Part shown: piece by piece, positions 10,531 to 19,027 of the stretch
Position numbering within the stretch: position 1 is the stretch's first letter
How the letters are laid out: every line of letters begins with the position of its first letter
Source: Pyrenophora tritici-repentis
Lineage: Eukaryota; Ascomycota; Dothideomycetes; Pleosporales; Pleosporaceae
NCBI RefSeq assembly: GCF_003171515.1
Contig: NC_089390.1
Location: 1 to 64,000 of the forward strand
Direction: 5' to 3'
Length of the DNA stretch: 64,000 nucleotides
Notes under the pieces: model-generated
The model's database searches: none
The model's input: only the letters and a program-made list of their open reading frames with translations
What the model was told of the DNA's origin: nothing
Made by a program: the position numbers and the translations under genes

Positions 10531-11849
10531 TTTAATCTAATTTACTCGCTTTTATCACTTAATCTATATAACATCTACTAAATACCCTAACTCGGAAACT
10601 TTTCCTATTGCCACTATATCTTCTCTCTTCTTCCCTTTACCTCGGCCTATACCCTTCTCTGCAATAACCTCTGTTGTTTATTGTTCTCCTCTATTATAAA
10701 CGGCTGACTCTAATAAAACTCTCTTATTAACCTATTCGTTTCTGTACACCCTAACCCCTACTTGCTCTAAAACTGTCTTACGAATCCCTCTATTAAATTT
10801 ACTTTAACTCTCTGTTCTACTAACCTCCTATCTATCCCTATGCTACTCTATTCTTGCTTCCCTATACTAATCCTAACAACCTTGCTATAAATACCCTCGA
10901 AACTAACAATCTTTTATATCTGCTGTCTAATCTCCTCCGTATCTATTATCTTCTTATTGCTTGTATACACACGTTATACCATTCGCTATACTAAACACAA
11001 CCTAAATACTTCTTCAACTATCTCCTTTGCCTACTACCTCTTAGTTCTCTAATACTGTTGTATATTGTGTCGGCTCTGTCCTTCGCCTACCGCCGTCTAT
11101 ATACCGCATCGCATTATCTACTACCCTATATACCTCTATCACTATTCTGCGTCGGTAAACTTAAACTCTACCTACTGTATGCACGTCCAACACGGCCTGC
11201 CTCGTCTTACTACTGTTGCTTAAATACCCACTATGCATTATTGTACTGTACCTTAACTCTATCCTTATCCTTATTACTACTGCTGTTCTTGCTACTCTCT
11301 CTTTACTTGCTCTATATTTTTCTTTACTTCTCTTTCTATTTTCTTTACTTCTCTTTCTATTTTCTTTACTTCTCCTTCTTTCTCTTTATCTTTTGCTTCT
11401 TATGTCCTTCTCTATAAACTTCCTTATCTTTCTCTCTCTTTCTTCTTCTACCTATCTTCTATTCCCTTTACTATACTCCTCTTAAATTATATCGGGTTTC
11501 TTTTATTCTTCTTTCTTTTCTAACATCTCTTTTTAATATTATTGAAACATAATCTCTTATATCTTTTTTATTTATATCTTCTTCTTATGACTCTACTTTT
11601 ATATAAACTTAATCTTTTCTTCTATCTTCTTATTAATGTATTCCTAATAACTTGCTCTGTCTTCTACTACAATCCTAATCCTTAAATCCTACTTAATTCT
11701 ATGCTTGATTTCTTTCTTAAACACTATCTAATATATACTACAAACTATACCTGTTTTACCTACCTCATCTATCGATTATGAATCTCACCAACTTTATACT
11801 CTCTCTTTTCGAATCTTTCTTTTCTTTGCTTTATACCTGCATACTTATT

Positions 11850-14694
11850 TTTAACATAAATAACTCTTCTTTAAACTTTTGCTCTTACTATACCCTTACT
11901 GTGCTTATTACTCTTACTACTGTTACTATCTTTGCCTCTATTATAATTACTCTTGCTTCTACCACGGCTACGGCTGCTATTCTTGTAACTTTTCCTTCTA
12001 TCGCGACTATCACTCTTACTGTCTATTCAATTACGGTTACGGGTTCTACTATTGCAACTCCCGCTGTTCCTGCCGTCCTTGCTGCTTTTAACATGCTCGT
12101 TATTACTCCTACGGCTACTACTACACCTGTGTTTACTGCCGCTTCTACAAATATCGCCACTGCGGCCCCTACGCTTCCTATTCTTGCTATCCACTCCGTC
12201 CTTGCTGCTCTCGCCATTCCAGCTGCTCCTGCTGTCCTCGCTGCTCCTGCTCTCGCTAATTACGCTCCTACTATTTCCGCCCTTACTGCTCTTACTCCTG
12301 CAGCTTTTACTCTTAATGCGCCTACTCCTACGGTTACTGCTCTTATTGCTGCTACTCTTAATGCTCTAGCTCTCACTGCTATTGCTCTCGCTACTCTCGC
12401 TATTCTTGCTACTACTACTGTCCCTGCTGTCGCCAACCTCGCTTCTATCGCTATCCTTACTGCGACCACTCTCCCTGCTCCTATTATTTTCGCTGCTTGT
12501 AACACCCTCGTTGCTGCCGCCTTTAAAGCTCCTACCCTTGCTACTCCTGCTATTCTTACTGCTCCTGCTCCTACGGCTCTTACTTCTACGTCCTGCTCTT
12601 GCTACTCTTACTCCTACCGCTCTTACTCCTCCGCATTCCGCAATCCTCCCTATTACTGCTTCTGCTCTCGCCACTTCCTCTATCTCTACTATCCCCGTCC
12701 TTCTTGCTGCTCTCGCTTTCCCCGCTGTTCCCGCTGTCTCTACTGCTCTCTTCTGCCCCTTACCTCCTACGCCTCCTCCACCTGCGGTAACTGCGGTTTC
12801 GGCGGCCGCTACCGCTCCTCTTGTCGCTGCTCTTACTACCCTCGCTACTTTCGCTTTCCTTGCTGCTCTTAATATCTTCGCTATCAATCCTACGGCTTCT
12901 GTTCTCGCTGCTCCTGATACTCTTACTATCTCTACTGTCCTTACTTTGTCCCTTGTCCTTGTAACTTGCACTGCTCTTAATATTCTTATTACTACTCCTA
13001 CTACCCCTGCACCTGTTGCCGCTTCTGCCCCTGCTATCCTTGCTGCTTATAATATCCTTACTTCTACCTCTTACCTCTTACAGCTTATATACACCTCCGG
13101 CTACTGCTATTGCTACTGCTACTCTCCTACTTTCGCTATCCTCGCTACTCTTACTGTCCTTACTATCCTCGCTGTTCTTACTATCCTCGCTGTCCTCATT
13201 ATCCTCGCTGCTTCCGCTGTCCTTACAATCCTCGCTGTCCTCGTTGTCCTCGCTGCTTCCGCTGTCCTTACAATCCTCGCTGTCCTCGTTGTCCTCGCTG
13301 CTTCCGCTGTCCTTTCTACCCTTACTGCCCTTACTATCCTCGCTGTTCCCGCTGTCCTTGCAATCGCTACAATTAACTTAATAGTTAATTCCCTTGCCGT
13401 TCGCCCCTTTCTTGCGCTGCCCTTGTTGCTCTTACTGTCCTCGCAATCATCGCAATCACCTTAATTACCTTAATTGCCTCTATCCTCGCGGCTACACATC
13501 CTGCTCTTACTGCTCTTGCTACTCTTACTTCTATCGCGCCTGCGGCTCCTGCTTTCCTACTCTCGCTATCCTCGCTTCTCTCACAGCTGATCCCGCTATC
13601 CCTACTATCCCCGCCGTCCTCGCTGCTCTCGCTGCTATCGATATCCTCGCTTCTGCTCCTCACTCCCCACCGCTCCTACTACGCCTGCGGCCGCTATAAC
13701 TACTTCTGCCCCTGCTCTTGCTTTCCCTACTGCTCTCGCTGTCCCTGCTGTCCCCCCACTGCTCGCGCTACTCTCGCTGCTTCTCACTTCCTACCGCTGC
13801 TACGGCTTCTACAACTCCTTTCGCCGCTGCGGCTCCTGCTCTCGCTGTCCTTACCGTCGTCGCTGCTCTCGCTACTCGCTCTGTTCTCGTTACTCTCGCT
13901 ATATGCGCGGCTCTCGATGCTCTCGCTGCCAACGGTACCTATCATGTCGCTGCTCTTATTTCTCTCGCCTCTCTCGCTCCCTACGCTCTCGCTACTTGCC
14001 ATCTCGTTGCTCTCGCCTGCCTCGCCTGCCTCGCCTGCCTCGCTCTCGCTACTTGCCATCTCGTTGCTCTCGCCTGCCTCGCCTGCCTCGCTCTCGTTGC
14101 TCTTGCCGCTCTTGCTGCTCTCGCTCTTGCTGCTCTCGCTATCGGAGCTACTCTCGCCGTCGTCACGACCCTCGCTTTTCCTCCCTGCTCAAGCTGCTAT
14201 TACTGCTTTCGCTACCTGCCATCAAGTTGCCCTCGCTGTCCTCGCCATCCTCGCCATCCTCGCCATCCTCGCCGTCGTCGCTGCCCTCGCTATCGCCACT
14301 ATCGCCACTGTTGCAGCTATTGCTCTCGCTACCAACGCTGCCTGCGCTCTTACTGCTCTCGCCGCTCTCGTTACCTTCTCTGCCCTCGTCTTTGTCGTTG
14401 CTCTCATTGCTCTCGCTGTTGCCGCTGCTTTCGCTACCTCTAATATCTTTACTACCCTCGCCTTCGTCACTACTCTCGCTGCTCTCGCCTTGATCACTGC
14501 TCTCGCTGCCCTCGCCTTCGTCGCTACTCTTACTGCTGCTACTATCGTCACTGTTGCTGCTATCTCTCTTGCTGCTAACCCTGCCTACGCTCTCGCTGAT
14601 CTTGCTGCTCTTGCCTTTATCGCTGCTTACACTATCCGACCTACTCGAGCTGTTGGAGCTACCCTCGTCAACGTTACAACTCTCTATATTTCCT
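11850..14694 (-). repeat. Triplet-periodic CTC/GCT-rich segment adjoining the helicase gene
   Basis: The plus strand is built of degenerate 3- to 9-base units such as CTCGCTGTC and CTCGCCATC; perfect runs occur at 13190-13330 and 14225-14275. Read on the minus strand in one phase these give Ser/Glu/Asp-rich peptides (for example SSESNENRASSESSDD), in other phases Ala/Arg-rich ones. The frame is not maintained and the helicase stop codon lies at 14695, so the segment is untranslated. It may be an expanded low-complexity tail of the helicase gene (inference). Confidence 0.6.
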
Positions 14695-17323
14695 CTACTC
14701 GCCTATTAATCTTGTAATCCAACAAAACTCTCCTGCTAAGTTATTGCTCTCAACCGTCTCTAACAATCGCTTTTTTCCTAAAAACTCAAACAACGTCGGC
14801 CCTGCTCCTGAATTACTAACCCCGAACTCCTCTAACCGCGCCGTCCATCGGTTTCCTACCTCGCTCCGCCCTAATGCTATACTTAATAACCCGCCTATTA
14901 ATACCCCTCTATACTGGCAATCCCCGTCTTGGACTCTCTGATATCGCCCAAAACTATTCCTTTCCCACCGATTGCATATCTCCTGCGGCACTCCACACCA
15001 AAAACAGCCCGAATAACGCTCAAACTTAATTGTCTCTTCCATCCTCTTAATCGACTCCTTGATCCGCTGGCTCTCCTGTCGCCAACATTGCCGTACGTCG
15101 TGTGCGCTCGATCCTTGCCCTACCGCCTCGCATAACCCACACCGGTTTATCCATTGCGCCAGCTGCCTACGCAGCCACTCGACGTCGGCGAACTCCTGCT
15201 GCCGCTGCTGTATCAATCTCTGTCGCGGGCCGCCTTGCTCTCGTTGCTGCTGATTAAACGCCTGCCGCGCCTCTTCTTGCTCCCTCTCCAATGTCTCCGC
15301 CTCTTCTTCGTTGCTGCTGCCGCCCTCGGCCACCTCCACCACCTCCATCTCCTCCACCTCCTCCACCTCCTCCACCTCCTCCATCTCTTCCATCTCCTCC
15401 TCCATCTCCTCCTCCATCTCCTCCTCCATCTCCTCCTCCTCCATCTCCTCCTCCTCCATCTCCTCCCCGTCGGCTCTCATGCATACGTCACACCTCTCCT
15501 CTCCCTCCTCGCACCGAGCTCGCTCGGCCTCGCGCCTGTCTAAATACCCGTCCAACATTACCCGTCTACATGTCGCCGCCTCGTCTATGCCTTCGACGTA
15601 TGCTCGCACCAACCGCTGCTCCGCCTCCCCCTGCTTGTCATCCGCCGCTCGCTGCTCGCCGTCCTGCACCATCATGATGGCCTCGCTCCGCTCCCCGTCT
15701 CGCCCGGCTCGCCCGCTCTCCTGCGCGTAATCCAACACGCTAAACGGCCAATCCATGTGGACAATGCACCGGATATCGGGCACGTCCACTCCCATGCCCA
15801 ACGCGCTGGTTGCCACAATCACCCGCTGCTTGCCGCCCATGAACTCCTCCAACATGCTTGCCTTGCCAACCGCGTGGTGATGATACGCATGGCACTTGAG
15901 CTTCTCGGCTAACCCCTTGACCTTTGGCACTGAGTTGCCGTACACTACAATCTTGCCGCTCTTATACTTTCGGACCTTCTGCTGTACCATCGCCAACACC
16001 GTTGCCTCTACCTCCTGTCTCTTCCTCTCCTTCTCTACCCTTACCACCCGGTACGCTATGTTGCTCCGTGCTGTTGGTGCCCTAAACATTCTTACCTGCC
16101 CACGCTCAAAATGCATTCGCCGGAATAACTCGTCCTCCTCGCTGGGTGGCAACGTTGCTGTTAACATGACCATCTGCGTCTCTACAGCCACTAGCTTACC
16201 TAGCTGCTGCATCTGCTTGCGGAACGTGTACTGCCGGTTTAACACGATATGGCACTCGTCGATAATAATCCGATCTAGCTGCCGCGTCGCTCGTAGCCGG
16301 TTTAAAAACGTTGCAAATTCCTCTCCAACTGCCGACTCGGGCGTCACTAACACCACCGCTGCTGCGTCTGGCGGACGCCGACTCTGCCACTCTACGCACG
16401 ATATCCCTAGCTTCTTGCACCGCTGTGCCATGTCGCCACGCAACGCGATCAACGGCACTACCACCACCGTCGTGCCGCCCTGCTCTGCCCACGCCGGCAA
16501 CATGAACAACAAGCTCTTGCCTGCCCCCGTCGGCATCACCGCTACTACGGGACTCTCGCCTGCTGTGATGGCTTTGATCGCTGCCTCCTGCACCCCCCGG
16601 AACTTGGCCTCCTCGCCCATCATGCGCTTCAGCTGCGCTCTCGCGTCCATCTTCCTCAGCCGCTGCCACCGATCCACCCTTGCCTCGTCTGCCTCGCTCT
16701 CAAACGGCGCTCTCTTCCGCTTGCTGCTTCTTCTCTGGTCGTCCAAGCCTGCCTGGAAGCCCAAAAATCTATGCCAATCCGTGCTCGATGCCCGGAACTG
16801 CTGCCGCCTATCCGCCACGGCCCCTGACTGCTCCATGATCCCTCGCGCGTATACCAGTCCCGCCACGTGCGACGTATGGCCCGCCTGCTCGTCGGCAATC
16901 GAATCTCCTGCCTGCTCCTCAGCCCACTCCTTATTCTCCTCGCCCTCATCTGCCTGGAACGCTGTCGATCCACGCAAAAACCGCCGGCTGATGCCAATCG
17001 CCATCTCCCGGTACCCGGCAAACGTCCACTCCTGGCCCATCGCGATCCGGCTCTCGCGCTTCAACGCCTCCCGCAGCCGATCGGTCGTCCACTTGCGGCC
17101 GCTGGGGTCTGCTGGCCACATATGCGACGAAACTGCCTCCTTCTCCCACACCAACGCCTCGAGCCGCTGCTGGAACGGCAACACCAGCCACATATACCAC
17201 ACTACCAGCTCGCCCACCTCGCGCGGCAAATATCGATGGATAATCTTGACGTCGCCGCTGACTTTGTATCCCTTGTGGTACCGTGTCACAAACACCACCA
17301 TGCCGTCCTCGATGAATATATTG
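14695..17323 (-). pseudogene. RecQ helicase core and Cys-rich C-terminus of the split helicase gene
   Basis: The 868-876-residue open frame contains the ordered SF2/RecQ motifs. These are motif I MPTGAGKSLLFMLPAW, motif II IIIDECHIV (DECH box), motif III LTATLPP, motif IV IVVYGNS, motif V ATSALGMGVDVPDIRC and motif VI YAQESGRAGRDGER. ERCDVC, a Glu/Met/Val acidic run and a Gln-rich stretch come next. A C-terminal Cys/His region ends the protein (NRCGLCEAVG, HDVRQCW, GCFWCGVPQEIC). The frame opens at the copia junction; the ATG at 17301 is internal, so the block is the 3' part of the larger gene rather than a separate helicase. The stop codon is followed directly by the pyrimidine tract. Confidence 0.92.
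15331..15470 (-). repeat. In-frame microsatellite coding an acidic Glu/Met tract
   Basis: Plus-strand CTCCTCCAT and CTCCAC units are repeated about 20 times; the minus-strand product is a run of EEM, EEEM and EEV units inside the helicase. The length is always a multiple of three, so the frame survives. Confidence 0.9.
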
Positions 17324-17490
17324 TGTCAGCCCTCAGGGGGTGTGTCAACTAGAATGTTCTACTATCGTCACAGCTACGTAACACACTGCTGATCTGGAAT
17401 GCTCCAGATACTCTACTTCATGTATATAGTCGCTCTCTGCAACTCTCTCAATAGAACAACCTTCTCTCTCATCTCTCCTCTGATCCAACA
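17324..17490 (+). repeat. copia-1 5' LTR
   Basis: It begins TGTCAG and ends CCAACA. It contains a TATA-like GTATATAG at about 17424 followed by CTCTCTCAATAGAACAAC, a likely transcription start region shared by the other LTRs of this family in the window. An internal copy of the polypurine/LTR junction (CCTCAGGGGGTG-TGTCA) lies at 17331-17347. Confidence 0.95.
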
Positions 17491-17502
17491 GTTATGAGCC
17501 CG
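17491..17502 (+). other. copia-1 primer-binding site (initiator tRNA-Met anticodon-arm type)
   Basis: GTTATGAGCCC directly follows the 5' LTR. It is complementary to the anticodon stem-loop of eukaryotic initiator tRNA-Met (GGGCUCAUAAC), the half-tRNA priming known for copia-type elements. Confidence 0.7.
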
Positions 17503-17707
17503 GTATCCCCGCAATAAGCTGCGATATTCAAACGAGATTGTTCACTCCATTCACACAGTTCACGCTGTTGTATACGCTGTTCTTGTGTCTTGTTGTAGCG
17601 TTGAAACAAGGTGTCTCACGCTCTCTTTTTGAGATCTATTCTCACGTCCTTTGAGATCACTTCTCGAAGCTTCTCTGCCGCTTAGCAAGGCAGCTCTTTT
17701 GGCCATC

Positions 17708-19027
17708 ATGGCATCCTCGAGCGCTCGGGACGATCAAGTTGTCAGTCGCGCATCAGTTATCCTCGAGAACCAGAGCGATTGGAAGCTCTGGTACTCCTTG
17801 AAGAAGGAGTTCGCCACCGTCAAAGGTGTGTGGGAATACTGCGATCCTTCCACAAACAAGCTACCTCCAACTGTCGATGACGAGCCATCAGACACTGCTT
17901 CAGACAGTGCGTGGAGGAGGTGGGAGATCAAGACGAATGCTCAGAAGGCTACCCTCAAGGCTATAGGAGAGGTTAACCTTGAAATCACACGGACGGTAGC
18001 TCGATCAAAGCTGCATCTTATTACCAACCTAGATCTGGACGTACGATTACGTCTTAGAACACTTCAGGATCACTTTCGGATCACTAATCAACAGCAAATT
18101 CTAGAGCTTTCTTCGCAATATGCTGCTATTCAGCAGAAGCGGAGGAACCAGAACGTTGATACGTGGCTAAACGAATATTCTCGAATTGCGTCTCTCTGCC
18201 AATCAGAAGATATGGCTGAGATGAAAGGGACACGTCCACAGTGGGCCTTCATACAGGCTGTTGAAGCCCAAGGAGATGCTGACTGGTCTAACCAGCATTT
18301 CACTCTAATGATTGGCTGTGAGGAGGACAAAAAGGACCCTCCAACACTTGAAGCTTTGATTAACCGATACCGACGATGGATCGCGACGAAGCGTACCCAC
18401 ACGAAGACTCTTGGCAGCTTTGCAGCCAAGGACAGCACCCAGGCCACCCAGGCTACTCTAGCTATCACCGACACAAGGCCAAACAACCGTCCGCAATGCG
18501 TCTGTGGCCTCTATCACAATATCTTAGAGTGCTACACTCTAAACGAAACGGCAGAAGGCCGTCCAGAAGGTTTTAGACCAAATCGAACAAGACTCAGCAC
18601 AGTTCGTACTGCTTTTAAGGATCGCGAGCTCTTGAAGAAGATCAAGAAGCTCTACAAGGATAACAACGTCCGATGGACGTTCGATACAGCACAAAACTCC
18701 GATCGATCTGAGAAGAAGACCGAGAATAAGACCGAGAATAAGACCGATAGACCCACTTCAGCATCCAGAGGCCGACGACCTTACGCTGATCGAATCGACG
18801 ACAATGACTCGAACGGAGACTATTACGCAAACAATGCGTTTCACTTGGCTCAGATTACAACACCAAAAGGTGATACTCTGCTCGACAGATGGATCGTTGA
18901 TCCTGGTTCCAACGTCCATATCTGCAACTCGACCTATTTCAACTGGCGTACGACGTCAAATGCCAAATCAACCGACGTTATCTTCGCAGGCGCAACTAGC
19001 TATCAGGTTGCTGCCTGGGGGAGGTGA
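17708..19027 (+). CDS. copia-1 Gag and N-terminal half of the protease
   Basis: The start is placed at the ATG in GCCATCATGGCATCC (17708); the open frame upstream has no ATG. Gag has the copia-type gag/UBN2-like capsid region (DWKLWYSLKKEF, MAEMKGTRPQWAF). A short variant zinc finger follows, QCVCGLYHNILEC (C-x-C-x3-H-x4-C), and then a basic region with repeated ENKT. The protease active-site region is WIVDPGSNVHICN; Pro replaces the usual Ser/Thr of D-S/T-G, a form that I believe recurs in fungal copia elements. The frame stops at 19027 within the protease because a G run at 19017-19021 has five G; the pol frame would need a net -1 shift. Confidence 0.85.
   Translation: MASSSARDDQVVSRASVILENQSDWKLWYSLKKEFATVKGVWEYCDPSTNKLPPTVDDEPSDTASDSAWRRWEIKTNAQKATLKAIGEVNLEITRTVARSKLHLITNLDLDVRLRLRTLQDHFRITNQQQILELSSQYAAIQQKRRNQNVDTWLNEYSRIASLCQSEDMAEMKGTRPQWAFIQAVEAQGDADWSNQHFTLMIGCEEDKKDPPTLEALINRYRRWIATKRTHTKTLGSFAAKDSTQATQATLAITDTRPNNRPQCVCGLYHNILECYTLNETAEGRPEGFRPNRTRLSTVRTAFKDRELLKKIKKLYKDNNVRWTFDTAQNSDRSEKKTENKTENKTDRPTSASRGRRPYADRIDDNDSNGDYYANNAFHLAQITTPKGDTLLDRWIVDPGSNVHICNSTYFNWRTTSNAKSTDVIFAGATSYQVAAWGR

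Larger units (their letters stand above)
6367..14694. repeat. 8.3-kb strand-asymmetric, G-depleted pyrimidine tract
   Basis: The plus strand is overwhelmingly C and T. In 7081-7380 there is a single G in 300 bases, and many lines in 6.4-8.2 kb have none or one. Composition changes along the tract: it is T-rich and nearly G-free on the left, and C/T with regular GCT and CTC triplets on the right (11.9-14.7 kb), where it joins the 3' end of the helicase gene. Long plus-strand open frames here (poly-Leu, poly-Ser, poly-Ala) are composition artefacts. Internal structure (duplications, minisatellites, helicase-derived copies) is listed separately. No promoter, RNA gene or credible coding sequence was found. 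Confidence 0.95.

Noticed and set aside
10600..11000. Possible hidden coding sequence in the less repetitive part of the tract
   Set aside because: Translations of both strands contain frequent stops and no recognisable motif.
11778..13464. Long plus-strand open frames of Ala/Thr/Leu/Ser-rich protein (up to 364 codons)
   Set aside because: They overlap one another in different frames and arise from C/T triplet composition with few stop codons; no domain, no codon structure, no plausible start context.
15896..17392. 498-codon plus-strand open frame
   Set aside because: Exact antisense of the RecQ core, whose ordered helicase motifs identify the real strand.
19017..19027. Programmed -1 frameshift site in copia-1
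   Set aside because: The run is TGG GGG AGG TGA; it does not fit X XXY YYZ in phase, and another G-run break occurs later in the same element.
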